Of a DNA stretch of 64,000 bases, positions 17,664-26,369 are shown piece by piece. How positions within the stretch are numbered: position 1 is the first letter of the stretch; each line of letters opens with the position of its first letter. Location: positions 1-64,000 of the forward strand of contig NZ_OAOP01000010.1 in assembly GCF_900207585.1 (NCBI RefSeq). The letters run 5' to 3'. The notes under the pieces were generated by a model. That model had not been told where the DNA came from. It saw only the letters and a list, made by a program, of their open reading frames with translations, and made no database searches. The position numbers and the translations under genes are program-made. The DNA is from Bacillus oleivorans (GTDB lineage: Bacteria > Bacillota > Bacilli > Bacillales > JC228).

Positions 17664-17738
17664 CGTAACTGCAATGATTGCTACAATCAGTGATCCAAAC
17701 ATTATCATCAGCTGGAGTCCTTCTGAAACTGAAATCAT
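17652..17738 (-). CDS. Holin-like hydrophobic toxin peptide (type I toxin)
   Basis: A 28-aa peptide beginning MISVSEGLQLMIMFGSLI and ending VTKKK: a short acidic/polar head, one membrane helix and a lysine tail. This is the pattern of the putative holin-like toxins (TxpA/BsrG/Fst type). GGGGGTGG precedes the ATG and can pair with ACTCCC upstream, which would hide the ribosome site, a known feature of these toxins. A minus-strand extended -10 box (TGCTATCAT, plus 17801-17809) lies about 65 bases upstream. An antisense RNA overlaps the 3' end. It is below usual ORF length cut-offs, so it is easily missed. Confidence 0.75.
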   Translation of the reverse strand: MISVSEGLQLMIMFGSLIVAIIAVTKKK

Positions 17739-17800
17739 GCAACACCACCCCCTTTCACAGGGAGTAGCCACCGCCCATCCTGCTTACACTGTATGAGTAA

Positions 17801-17809
17801 ATGATAGCA
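17801..17809 (-). promoter_or_regulatory. Extended -10 box for the toxin gene
   Basis: The minus strand reads TGCTATCAT, an extended -10 element. Transcription from it would leave a leader of about 55 bases containing the sequestered ribosome site. No good -35 was seen. Confidence 0.45.
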
Positions 17810-17823
17810 TAATATAGTAAAAA

Positions 17824-17896
17824 TAGGAACATTTGTTCTATTGTTTTTTTAAGCGGGTTTCCCAAAAAAGATAGAATCTGGGAGTGCGTTTTTTAT
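17824..17896 (+). terminator. Two terminator-like hairpins between the toxin locus and the YccA-like gene
   Basis: AATAGGAACA pairs with TGTTCTATT before seven T (about 17823-17852). A second hairpin, AAGCGGGTTTCCC with GGGAGTGCG, is followed by TTTTTT (17851-17896). They insulate the downstream gene. Confidence 0.5.
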
Positions 17897-17961
17897 TTTT
17901 TATGGAACATTATCATGGTCCGTCCGTAAATAAATACAAGTAATTAGGGGAGGAATTAAAA

Positions 17962-18696
17962 ATGAGAAGCGGTAATCCAAGTTTAAGAGGAAATACATTT
18001 GATGCCTATGCAGGAATGGGTGGCGGCCATGTGATGACCATCCAGGGCACTGTCAATAAAACGTTCATTCTTTTATTGTTAATAATCGCATCCGCAGGTT
18101 TTACCTGGTTTCAATATTTTTCAGGCGTCAATATTGTGCCGCATTTAGTGATCGGTGTAATAGGAGTTTTAATCCTTTCATTAGTAACGGTGTTCTGGAA
18201 AAAAGCTGCACCTGTAACTGCACCGATGTATGCAATTTTTGAAGGATTATTTGTCGGGGGCATTTCGGGACTTTATGAAAGCGAGTTTCAGGGGATTACC
18301 ATTACGGCGGTTACTTTAACGTTCGCGATTCTTATTGGTCTTTTAATGGTTTATAAATCAGGGTTAATTAAAGTGACACATAACTTTAGATTAGGCGTTG
18401 CTGCTGCTACATTGGGAATTTTCTTAGCCTATTTAACTAGTTTTATCCTAGGTTTATTTGGAATTACAGTTCCTTTTATTCATGATGCCACTCCGATCGG
18501 CATTTTGATCAGTGTTGGCATTGTTATTATTGCAGCATTGAACCTTGTACTAGATTTCGATTTTATCGAAAAAGGTGCAGCGATTGGCTGTCCGAAATAC
18601 ATGGAATGGTATGGCGCCTTTGGCTTAATGGTCACACTTGTATGGCTATATTTAGAGATTCTTCGATTGCTTGCAAAAATTAACTCGCGAAAATAA
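17962..18696 (+). CDS. Bax inhibitor-1/YccA family membrane protein
   Basis: A 244-aa protein with seven hydrophobic segments after a short polar N-terminus. The conserved late segment LNLVLDFDFIEKGAAIGCPKYMEWYGAFGL is typical of the Bax1-I/YccA group. Relatives include calcium-leak channels and FtsH modulators; the bacterial role here is unknown. GGGGAGGAATTAAAA precedes ATG 17962. It is followed by its own terminator. Confidence 0.88.
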   Translation: MRSGNPSLRGNTFDAYAGMGGGHVMTIQGTVNKTFILLLLIIASAGFTWFQYFSGVNIVPHLVIGVIGVLILSLVTVFWKKAAPVTAPMYAIFEGLFVGGISGLYESEFQGITITAVTLTFAILIGLLMVYKSGLIKVTHNFRLGVAAATLGIFLAYLTSFILGLFGITVPFIHDATPIGILISVGIVIIAALNLVLDFDFIEKGAAIGCPKYMEWYGAFGLMVTLVWLYLEILRLLAKINSRK

Positions 18697-18752
18697 AAAA
18701 ATATAAATGTAAAGAATAGTGATGATAAAAAAACATTGTATTTTTCATTTTA

Positions 18753-18789
18753 AAGCGTGTTCCCAATAGAATTTGGGAACGCGCTTTTA
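18753..18789 (+). terminator. Intrinsic terminator after the YccA-like gene
   Basis: AAGCGTGTTCCC pairs with GGGAACGCGCTT around a ten-base loop and is followed by TTATT. The stem is strong and the T-run short. Confidence 0.75.
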
Positions 18790-18857
18790 TTAGGTTTTCT
18801 TTCTTTATTAAATATTTTAAATTACAAAGCCAAAAACCGTCGCCGTTCGTCTAATAG

Positions 18858-19406
18858 GTGAGAGGCTTGGAGGTGTTTAATATTCATCGGTTGGTGGAGA
18901 AAGCTCAAATAGGAAATCATCGGGCGTTTTTAAAGCTTTTTAGCGAGTACGAAAAAGATATTTATCGGGCGGCTTTTGTTTATGTTAAAAATCAAGCGGA
19001 TGCCCTCGATGTTGTACAAGAAACAGCTTATCGTTCTTTTAAATCGATCAAGAACCTGAAGGAACCTAAATACTTTAAAACGTGGTTGTTCAGAATTGCA
19101 ATCAGCTGCTCGATTGATATTTTACGTAAACAGAAAAAGGTCGTTCCTTTTATACCTGAAGTTCAGGAAGCCCTTTTGCAGGATGAAGAGGAGGATCTCC
19201 CGTTAACGTTGTCTTTACAAGATTTGATCACGTTATTGGAGAACGAGGAGAAGGATGTCATTATTTTAAGATTTTATCATGACTATACCCTTAAGGAAGT
19301 GGCAGAAACACTAGAAATTCCACTGGGTACAGCGAAAACGATTCTTTACCGGGCACTGAAAAAGCTGCGGAAAGAATGGAAGGGAGATCGTTCATATGGG
19401 AAATAA
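18858..19406 (+). CDS. ECF RNA polymerase sigma factor (SigV-like)
   Basis: A 182-aa sigma-70 family protein with region 2 (DIYRAAFVYVKNQADALDVVQETAYRSF; WLFRIAISCSIDILR) and region 4 (DVIILRFYHDYTLKEVAETLEIPLGTAKTILYRALKKLRKE). It resembles Bacillus subtilis SigV by eye. GTG 18858 gives the listed length, but GGAGGTG lies after it (18868-18874), so initiation may be at an ATT near 18882, giving a protein eight residues shorter. Its end overlaps the next gene by 11 bases. That gene encodes a membrane-anchored protein, the usual arrangement of sigma and anti-sigma. Confidence 0.9.
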   Translation: MRGLEVFNIHRLVEKAQIGNHRAFLKLFSEYEKDIYRAAFVYVKNQADALDVVQETAYRSFKSIKNLKEPKYFKTWLFRIAISCSIDILRKQKKVVPFIPEVQEALLQDEEEDLPLTLSLQDLITLLENEEKDVIILRFYHDYTLKEVAETLEIPLGTAKTILYRALKKLRKEWKGDRSYGK

Positions 19407-20358
19407 AGTCCAATCTGAAATGGATAAAATAGAGATTCCAGCTGAACTTCATCAACGAAGTAAACAAGGCGTTCTGAAAGCAAAAGCAGAAATGAGCGGA
19501 AAACAATCATTTCGATTAAAAGGAATAGCTGCACTGGCTGCCAGCTTGCTCGTTCTCGTTGGGAGCTATAGTGTATATACGAATCATTTTCAAAACGAAG
19601 TTCAAGAGTCAGAACCTATTCACGATTCTCCGATTTTGAATGAAGAAGGGATATTTATCCCATCTATTGAATTACCTGAGAAAACAGATGGTACGGAGAT
19701 GGATATGATTGGACTGATTGTTTACAACGGGAAAATCTATACGCAGACTGACACTAAGATTGAACCGGACCAAGCAAAAGCATTGTTGGGAGAAAAGCTG
19801 GGCAGAACAAAGGGGAGCATTGATGAATGGAGTTCTCAGGATGATTATGCGGTTGAGTTTGCTTCTTCCATAGGTGAAATGGACGTGTACGCCGTTCAAG
19901 GGTACGATAAGGATTTCCGAATCATTGCGTTCGAGGAAAGGCAAGGAGAAGTATTTGCGGAATTTTATGAGTGCTTGAATGGAATAACGATCCAAGATGG
20001 TGAAGATATTTTCGGCAAGTTAAAGATAGCTGGAAATGTAGTCAGCGCCCAGTATAGAAATTTTAGTGATTGGGACAATGGAATCAATCAGTATTATCCT
20101 ATTGAGAACGAAGAAGTGTTAAATGCTTTTGTGGAAGAGCTTAACAACGCAGTTCCATACAGCTATCAAAAGGTTGAGCCCACTTTAGGTGATTATCGTA
20201 ATGATGAAGCATACAAACGATTGAATCTGATTTTGGCGGATGGGTCTCAGGTTGATTTAGTCGTAATCAAAGACGGATATGTCCGCTATGGATTCACCGA
20301 TGTTTATTTTAAAATGGAAGATGAAATATTTACGAAAATGTGGGAGCAAATGAATTGA
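19396..20358 (+). CDS. Probable membrane-anchored anti-sigma factor
   Basis: A 320-aa protein with a short cytoplasmic part (1-42), one membrane segment (about 43-60) and a long extracytoplasmic domain. The C-terminus (LILADGSQVDLVVIKDGYVRYG) resembles sensor domains of RsiV-type proteins only loosely. Overlap with the ECF sigma gene is the main evidence for an anti-sigma role. No zinc motif HxxxCxxC is present. The signal it senses is unknown. Confidence 0.65.
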   Translation: MGNKVQSEMDKIEIPAELHQRSKQGVLKAKAEMSGKQSFRLKGIAALAASLLVLVGSYSVYTNHFQNEVQESEPIHDSPILNEEGIFIPSIELPEKTDGTEMDMIGLIVYNGKIYTQTDTKIEPDQAKALLGEKLGRTKGSIDEWSSQDDYAVEFASSIGEMDVYAVQGYDKDFRIIAFEERQGEVFAEFYECLNGITIQDGEDIFGKLKIAGNVVSAQYRNFSDWDNGINQYYPIENEEVLNAFVEELNNAVPYSYQKVEPTLGDYRNDEAYKRLNLILADGSQVDLVVIKDGYVRYGFTDVYFKMEDEIFTKMWEQMN

Positions 20359-20555
20359 ATTTACGGGTGTCGTTACCCCGGGATAACAAAAGCATCAACG
20401 TACTGGGGACATCAATTTTTCATTATAGAAGGATATAATATTTCGTGTCTTTTCCTTAAATGGGAAAAGGCATTTTTTTTAAGCATATGATCAAAAAAAA
20501 TTGAAAAACTAAGATTTAAAGGCAGTGCGGAATTAATTCCTGGAGGCGATAAGTA

Positions 20556-20762
20556 GTGAAACAATATTTTGTAAATAAAGTGGCTGCGGACAATGGAGAT
20601 CATGAGGTTCATGAAGAAAGTTGTATGAATCCTCCTAGCGAAGCAAAAAGACATTATTTAGGCTCTTTTTCAAATTGTAGAGAAGCAGTAGCAAAGGCGA
20701 AAGAAATATATGAAACGACGAATGGCTGCTTTCATTGTTGTAGAGAGTGTCATACTACATAA
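20556..20762 (+). CDS. Small conserved Cys/His-rich protein
   Basis: A 68-aa protein with the pattern HEVHEESCMNPP, YLGSFSNCREAVAKA, NGCFHCCRECH. The four closely spaced C-terminal cysteines with histidine suggest metal binding. Similar small proteins of unknown function occur in many bacteria. TGGAGGCGAT precedes GTG 20556. Confidence 0.65.
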   Translation: MKQYFVNKVAADNGDHEVHEESCMNPPSEAKRHYLGSFSNCREAVAKAKEIYETTNGCFHCCRECHTT

Positions 20763-21037
20763 CTTATAAATTTTAATTGTCTTAAATATCATATTAAATG
20801 AAATCAGCAGCTCATGTATTTTATTCCTCATTATCATTTCAAAATCACTATTAATCTATCAATTATCAACTAATCTATAGAATTTTCCGCACATGTATCA
20901 CCATATTAAAAACATATAAGCATACTGGTTCCTGTCGATTTTTATAAAAGCTGAATATACAAAAAGTTTGACTCTTTGCAATGTGAATAATTTAAAATAA
21001 AAAGGGAGCAAATTTTTGAGAGAAAAAGAGGATTAAT

Positions 21038-21472
21038 ATGGAAAAAATCATTATTTTGTTATTAGCCGTTATTGGCGGTGCTGCAGTAGCTGTTCAAAGT
21101 CAGGTAAATGGAGGTTTGGGGAGGAAAATCGGGGTTCTCGAAGGTTCTTTTATTTCCTTCTTAGTGGGAACGCTCATTTTATTTTTTGCTGTTTTATTCT
21201 TTGGCAAAGGAAACCTTCTTGCAACCTTCGAGGTTCCGAACTGGCAATTAATCGGCGGGCTGTTAGGGGCATTATATGTTGTTATCAATATTTTTGCTGT
21301 TCCTAAAATAGGTGTCGCATCAACCCTGATAGCCGTAGTTGCCGGACAAATTGCGATTGGTGCAGTCATTGATCACTTTGGCCTATTTGGCGGTACGAGG
21401 ATCCCAATCGACGGTACGAAATTTTTTGCACTATTGCTGATGTTCGTTTCGATATATTTGTTTAATAAGTAG
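21038..21472 (+). CDS. DMT family transporter, YdcZ/DUF606 type
   Basis: A 144-aa protein with about five membrane segments and the family pattern GGAAVAVQSQVNGGLGRKIG near the N-terminus, then GALYVVINIFAVPKIGVAST. Members are half-size drug/metabolite exporters that often act as dimers; the substrate is unknown. AAAGAGGAT precedes ATG 21038. No neighbour suggests a role. Confidence 0.85.
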   Translation: MEKIIILLLAVIGGAAVAVQSQVNGGLGRKIGVLEGSFISFLVGTLILFFAVLFFGKGNLLATFEVPNWQLIGGLLGALYVVINIFAVPKIGVASTLIAVVAGQIAIGAVIDHFGLFGGTRIPIDGTKFFALLLMFVSIYLFNK

Positions 21473-21542
21473 AACCTGCATAATATGAGAGCACTAATCA
21501 TTGAAGCAGTATAGTTATTTATGTCCAAATTACATACGATGA

Positions 21543-21576
21543 AAAACGCTCAGAATGTTTTTTCTGAGCGTTTTTT
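21543..21576. terminator. Bidirectional terminator between the DMT and GntR genes
   Basis: AAAACGCTCAGA pairs with TCTGAGCGTTTT and runs of A and T flank it, so it can end transcription from both converging genes. Confidence 0.85.
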
Positions 21577-21636
21577 CTTGAGTTATATTTATCGCACTAG
21601 GAAGAAAACAGGGAAATTACTTTCGATTGATCTTCC

Positions 21637-22368
21637 TCACACCTCATAATCCCTCTCAATTACAAAATGCGCACGGTCCCCTCTAAAAAAAGTCTTTGAA
21701 TATTCTATAGGGGTTTCATCTGGAAGATAGGCATAGGTCTCTAATGCAAAACAGGGTGCCCCCATTTTAATTTGTAATTTCTCTGAAATGTCTTGATCAG
21801 CGATGAATAATTCAAGGTGTTCGATTGTCTTTTTGATTTTTAATCCATATTGTTTGTCTAATAATTGATATAACGACTTTTCGCATTCTTTCGCATTTAA
21901 GCCGGGGGCTTTAAGCCATGGAAGATATGCAATTTCATATTGAAGCGTATGGTTATCGGCGAAACGAACTCTCTCCAGTTTGTTAACTGGATCACCTTGT
22001 TTAATATCAAATAATTTAGCTAGGAACGAATCTGCCTGAATCACTTCCAAATTTAACACGCGAATGGAAGGGTTTTTCCCTTGTGTTGCCAGCTGCTGAG
22101 AGAAGTGATTGACGGTGGAAGTTAACGTTTGTTTTACTTTATGATCGGCAACAAAGGTTCCCTTTCCCTGGGTACGATAAACATATCCTTCAATTGTTAG
22201 TTGTTGAAGTGCTGTTCTGATTGTGGTCCGGCTTACCCCATATTTTTTACAGAATTCCGCTTCTGTTGGTAATTGGGTATGTGGAAGGTAGTCACCGTTT
22301 TTTATCTTTTGTAAAATATCCTCTTTAACACGAAAGTGAAGCGCGTTCCCTTCATTGGCTGGTTGCAT
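21637..22368 (-). CDS. GntR family transcriptional regulator (GntR-UTRA)
   Basis: A 243-aa regulator. The N-terminal winged helix (about 10-75; PTEAEFCKKYGVSRTTIRTALQQL) carries the wing GYVYRTQGKGTFVA. A UTRA effector domain follows (about 95-240; ending ETPIEYSKTFFRGDRAHFVIER). UTRA domains bind sugar phosphates. It is divergent from the PTS operon, and TTGTAATGACAA-like repeats lie in the shared promoter region, so it most likely represses that operon until the phosphorylated sugar appears. Confidence 0.92.
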   Translation of the reverse strand: MQPANEGNALHFRVKEDILQKIKNGDYLPHTQLPTEAEFCKKYGVSRTTIRTALQQLTIEGYVYRTQGKGTFVADHKVKQTLTSTVNHFSQQLATQGKNPSIRVLNLEVIQADSFLAKLFDIKQGDPVNKLERVRFADNHTLQYEIAYLPWLKAPGLNAKECEKSLYQLLDKQYGLKIKKTIEHLELFIADQDISEKLQIKMGAPCFALETYAYLPDETPIEYSKTFFRGDRAHFVIERDYEV

Positions 22369-22444
22369 TATAAATCCCCCTTACTTCTATCTTTCTATTA
22401 TATTAAAAATTATTTTTCCAAGTATATCTAAATTGTAACACATA

Positions 22445-22522
22445 TTGTAATGACAAATAAATAAATATGATACAAGCAAATTTTAATTGTTATGACAAAT
22501 TTATGTATACATGTAATGACAA
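22445..22522. promoter_or_regulatory. Three candidate GntR operators in the divergent promoter region
   Basis: TTGTAATGACAA (22445-22456), TTGTTATGACAA (22487-22498) and ATGTAATGACAA (22511-22522) share the imperfect dyad TTGT-N4-ACAA. The first two are 42 bp apart, four helical turns. The third overlaps the likely promoter of the GH4 gene. Recognition by the adjacent GntR protein is inferred. Confidence 0.6.
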
Positions 22523-22582
22523 TTTGTGTTATTCTAAATTCGGAAACCGTTTTCAACTATATAGGAGGTGTTTTAATTTCAT

Positions 22583-23884
22583 ATGAAACTAGTCATCATT
22601 GGCGGGGGATCTAGCTATACACCGGAAATAATCGAAGGTGTAATTGATCGGCATCATCAGTTCCCTGTTACAGAATTAGTACTGGTGGATATAGAAGATG
22701 GCAAAGAAAAGTTAAATATTATTGGCGCTCTCGCCCAACGCATGATTGAGAAATCTGGTGTTTCTATCCAGCTTTCTTGGACATTGAATCGACAAGAAGC
22801 CTTAATGAATGCAGACTTCGTAACAACACAAATTCGAGTGGGCGGACTTGCTGCTCGAGCGAAGGATGAACGAATTCCGCTAAAGCATGGTTTAATTGGT
22901 CAGGAAACAAATGGGGCAGGTGGAATCTTTAAGGCATTTCGAACGATTCCGGTTTTGATGGAAATTTGTAATGACATTTCCGAAATATGTCCAAATGCTT
23001 GGTTGATAAACTTTACGAATCCGGCGGGAATTGTAACTGAGGCATTGTTAAAGTATAGTGCCCATAAAAAGGTGATTGGTGTCTGTAATATTCCTTTTAA
23101 TATGAAGCACAGTGTTGCTGAAATTATGGGGTGCAATCCAGAGGAAGTGGAAATTGAGTTTATTGGGATTAACCATTTTGTCTTTGGAAGTAAAGTGTTA
23201 ATACGGGGAGAAGATAAAACCGATCAAGTTCTCGCCAAACTCAGCAATAGCGAGTTGAATTATTCACCTGCCAATATAGTTTCCCTGGGCTGGAAAAAGG
23301 AGTTTATCGAATCTATTAAACTACTTCCTAATCCGTATCACCAATACTATTTTCAAACAGATGAAGTTTTAAAAAAGGATATAAAGGCATTTCATGAAAA
23401 TGGAACAAGAGCGGAAATTGTTCAACAAGTAGAAAGAGAGCTTTTTCAAAAATATCAAGATCCTAATTTGCAGGTTAAACCAAAAGAACTGGAAAAAAGA
23501 GGCGGCGCTTATTATAGCCACGCTGCTTGCAGCTTAATGGCGAGCATTTATAACAACAAAGGGGATATTCAAACCGTTAATATACAAAATCATGGAGCTA
23601 TTTCTGATTTGCCATTTGACTGTGTGATTGAAGTGAATGCCGTGATTACAAAAGATGGACCGAAACCAGTTACGATTGGGAGACTGCCGAAGCAAGTAAA
23701 AGCTGTTATCCAACAGATGAAGGGCTTTGAGGAGCTCGTTGTAGAGGCAGCCGTTACGGGAGATTACAGCTTAGCTTATGCATCCATGATTATGAATCCA
23801 TTGGTCCGAAATGAGTCAAAGGCTAAGGCTGTTTTAGATGAACTTTTAGAAGCTCATAGGGAGTATTTACCACAGTTTCATTAA
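22583..23884 (+). CDS. chbF: 6-phospho-beta-glucosidase / 6-phospho-chitobiase type GH4 hydrolase
   Basis: A 433-aa family 4 glycosidase. It cleaves phosphorylated disaccharides by an NAD+ and Mn2+ dependent redox mechanism. The NAD loop is IIGGGSSYTPE at the N-terminus. NFTNPAG, C168 (GVCNIPF) and H198 (GINHF) are the expected metal-site residues. GTRAE sits near the catalytic region. GGAGG precedes the ATG. The operon also encodes a ChbG-like deacetylase, which argues for diacetylchitobiose-6-phosphate over cellobiose-6-phosphate as substrate, but family 4 enzymes for both look alike. Confidence 0.85.
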   Translation: MKLVIIGGGSSYTPEIIEGVIDRHHQFPVTELVLVDIEDGKEKLNIIGALAQRMIEKSGVSIQLSWTLNRQEALMNADFVTTQIRVGGLAARAKDERIPLKHGLIGQETNGAGGIFKAFRTIPVLMEICNDISEICPNAWLINFTNPAGIVTEALLKYSAHKKVIGVCNIPFNMKHSVAEIMGCNPEEVEIEFIGINHFVFGSKVLIRGEDKTDQVLAKLSNSELNYSPANIVSLGWKKEFIESIKLLPNPYHQYYFQTDEVLKKDIKAFHENGTRAEIVQQVERELFQKYQDPNLQVKPKELEKRGGAYYSHAACSLMASIYNNKGDIQTVNIQNHGAISDLPFDCVIEVNAVITKDGPKPVTIGRLPKQVKAVIQQMKGFEELVVEAAVTGDYSLAYASMIMNPLVRNESKAKAVLDELLEAHREYLPQFH

Positions 23885-23899
23885 AAATAAGGGGGATGG

Positions 23900-25225
23900 A
23901 TGAACATGAGTAAGTTTCAAAAATTTGAAGAAAAAGTGTTGCCGATTGCTGGAAGATTAGGTTCTCAAAGACATTTAGCAGCAATCAGGGATGGATTTGC
24001 GGCTATTTTACCGCTTATCATTATTGGTTCCTTAGCCGTTTTGATTAACAACCTGCCGATTCAATTTTTCCAGGACTTTATGATAAATGTATTCGGAGAA
24101 AGCTGGAAGAATCTCGGCGGTTATATTTGGAACGGGACATTTGCAGTTCTCTCATTGATTATTTGTATTAGTGTCAGTTACAATCTCGCCAGATCCTATA
24201 ATGTCGACCCTTTAGCAGCTGCATTAGTAGGAGTTGGGTCTTTAATAATTTTGACACCAATGACAGAAGATGGGGGAATATCTGTTCAATGGATGTCAGC
24301 ACAAGGACTTTTTGTTGCTTTGTTTGTTGCACTCGTAGGTACTGAAATTTTTAGAAAGCTAGCTCAAACGAGACTAACGATTAAAATGCCGGCTGGTGTA
24401 CCGGAAGCTGTAGCTCGATCTTTTGCGTCCCTTATTCCAGCTATGATAGTTTTGTTTATTTTTGGATTCATACAGCTAGTCTTCATGGACATGATCGGAA
24501 CAAGCTTACAAGACAGTATTTATAAAGTGATTCAAGCACCTTTTGAAAGCTTTGCCGGAACACTGCCAGCTGTATTAGGCATTGAATTTACAAAGTCATT
24601 CCTTTGGTTCTTTGGCCTTCATGGCTCTAACATTTTAGAACCAATTATTGAAGCGGCATATCTGCCGGGTTTACAAGAAAACATTGAGTTGTTTGCTCAA
24701 GGGGTATCTGCTAAAGATGTTCCAAATATTATTACAAAGCCATTTATGGACGTTTTTGTGGCGATGGGCGGAACAGGAACAGGTCTTTCTTTACTAATAG
24801 CCATCTTTATTATTATGAAAGCAAAGAATGCGAGAAGCTTAGGGAAAATGAGCGCACCTGCTGCACTATTTAATATTAACGAGCCGCTAATTTTTGGTTT
24901 ACCAATCGTTTTAAATCCGATTCTATTCATTCCATTTATCTTAGTACCGCTCGTCAATGTATCCATTGCCTATTTTGCCACATCCATTGGCTTCGTTCCA
25001 AAAACGGTAGTGATGGTACCATGGACAACACCTCCGATTATTGGCGGATATTTAGCTACAGGGGGGTCGGTTACAGGATCGATTTTACAATTGGTGAACT
25101 TAGCTGTCGGTGCATTAGTGTACCTGCCATTCCTGAAAGTGTTGGATAAACAAATGCTTACAAATGCTGCCGCAGCTGCAGAAAAACAAAAAGACTCTAG
25201 TCAGCAGCAGGATATCAAGATGTAA
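23900..25225 (+). CDS. PTS lactose/cellobiose/chitobiose-type EIIC permease
   Basis: A 441-aa membrane permease with about ten segments. It carries AAIRDGFAAILPLIIIGSLAVLINNLP near the N-terminus, FTKSFLWFFGLHGSNI in the middle and FNINEPLIFGLPIVLNP, the sugar-binding glutamate loop of the family. It imports and phosphorylates a beta-disaccharide together with the EIIA and EIIB genes downstream. The two methionine codons at 23900 and 23906 are both usable; AAGGGGG favours 23900. Confidence 0.93.
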   Translation: MNMSKFQKFEEKVLPIAGRLGSQRHLAAIRDGFAAILPLIIIGSLAVLINNLPIQFFQDFMINVFGESWKNLGGYIWNGTFAVLSLIICISVSYNLARSYNVDPLAAALVGVGSLIILTPMTEDGGISVQWMSAQGLFVALFVALVGTEIFRKLAQTRLTIKMPAGVPEAVARSFASLIPAMIVLFIFGFIQLVFMDMIGTSLQDSIYKVIQAPFESFAGTLPAVLGIEFTKSFLWFFGLHGSNILEPIIEAAYLPGLQENIELFAQGVSAKDVPNIITKPFMDVFVAMGGTGTGLSLLIAIFIIMKAKNARSLGKMSAPAALFNINEPLIFGLPIVLNPILFIPFILVPLVNVSIAYFATSIGFVPKTVVMVPWTTPPIIGGYLATGGSVTGSILQLVNLAVGALVYLPFLKVLDKQMLTNAAAAAEKQKDSSQQQDIKM

Positions 25226-25271
25226 ATAGTGAACTGTTTAGATAAGGATTGATAGGGAAAAGGAGGAGACT

Positions 25272-26006
25272 ATGAAACTTATTGTAAATGCTGATGACTT
25301 TGGGTACACTCCAGCTGTTACCTACGGAATCTTGGATGCGTATAAAAATGGAATTGTTACGTCCACGACCATGATGTGTAATTCACCGTATATGGACCAT
25401 GCAGTGGAACTTGCCAAGCAAAATCCTGATTTAGGGGTTGGTGTACATCTTGTTTTAACCAGTCGTGCTCCTTTATGTAATGATGTACCTTCCTTAATTG
25501 ATGAAAACGGGAAATTTTTTCATCAAAGTCAAATCTTTGAACATGCAAAAGAAGAAGATATTGAAAAGGAATGGACTGCACAGATTGAAAGGTTTTTGGC
25601 AAGCGGTCTGAAACCCAGTCATTTAGACAGTCACCATAATGTACACGGACATCCCATTGCCTTTCCAGTAGCGGTAAAACTTGCTTCAAAATATGGGTTA
25701 CCAATTCGTAATGCCTTGAACGATGAATTCGATTATGCTTCTGTTCGAACGACGGATATTATGCTCCGTAAGTTTTACGGGGAACATGTGACCTTTGAAA
25801 CATTAGAGGAACAGTTAAAGATCGTCGCTGCTAAACCACAAACGGCAGAAATGAACTGTCACCCGGGATATATCGATGAAGAGTTGCGATTACAGAGTTC
25901 ATATGTCGAGAATAGGAACGTTGAATATACCCTGTTGACGTCGGAGCAGATAAAGAATTTTGCGAAAGAGCTGAATATCGAGTTTACCACATACGCTGCA
26001 ATTTAA
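25272..26006 (+). CDS. chbG: ChbG/YdjC family carbohydrate deacetylase
   Basis: A 244-aa deacetylase with the YdjC fold. The catalytic NADDFG (D8, D9), H59 (GVGVHLVL) and the metal cluster HLDSHHNVHGHP (H121-H127) are present. ChbG removes an acetyl group from chitobiose- or chitotriose-6-phosphate before the GH4 enzyme can cleave it. Its place between EIIC and EIIA is the strongest sign that this is a chitobiose operon. AAAGGAGGAG precedes ATG 25272. Confidence 0.9.
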   Translation: MKLIVNADDFGYTPAVTYGILDAYKNGIVTSTTMMCNSPYMDHAVELAKQNPDLGVGVHLVLTSRAPLCNDVPSLIDENGKFFHQSQIFEHAKEEDIEKEWTAQIERFLASGLKPSHLDSHHNVHGHPIAFPVAVKLASKYGLPIRNALNDEFDYASVRTTDIMLRKFYGEHVTFETLEEQLKIVAAKPQTAEMNCHPGYIDEELRLQSSYVENRNVEYTLLTSEQIKNFAKELNIEFTTYAAI

Positions 26007-26023
26007 AATAGGAGGGCTTTTTT

Positions 26024-26341
26024 GTGGATCCAACATCATTAGAAGGAATTTCATTTCAGATTATTCTTCATGCAGGAAATGCAAGATCATCTTCAATGGA
26101 AGCAATCCAGCTGGCTAAAATCGGAAAGTTTGAGCAGGCTTTGGAAAAAATTGCGGAGGCTGATCAATCATTTTTAGAAGCCCATCATGCCCAAACTTCT
26201 CTTTTAGAAAAGGAAGCGAATGGTGAAAGCTCAAGCCTTTCAATTTTACTCGTTCATGCACAAGACCATCTCATGACAGCTATGACGGTAAAAGAAATGG
26301 CACAGGAATTTATCGATTTATATAGAAAGTTAGGACAATAG
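26024..26341 (+). CDS. PTS lactose/cellobiose-type EIIA
   Basis: A 105-aa cytoplasmic phosphocarrier. The helical bundle contains the phosphorylated histidine H78 and H82 in LVHAQDHLM, and D81, the residue that binds metal in family trimers. It passes phosphate from HPr to EIIB. GTG 26024 follows GGAGGG. Confidence 0.93.
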   Translation: MDPTSLEGISFQIILHAGNARSSSMEAIQLAKIGKFEQALEKIAEADQSFLEAHHAQTSLLEKEANGESSSLSILLVHAQDHLMTAMTVKEMAQEFIDLYRKLGQ

Positions 26342-26369
26342 GTAAAATAATGAACAGGGGGTGCTTTCC

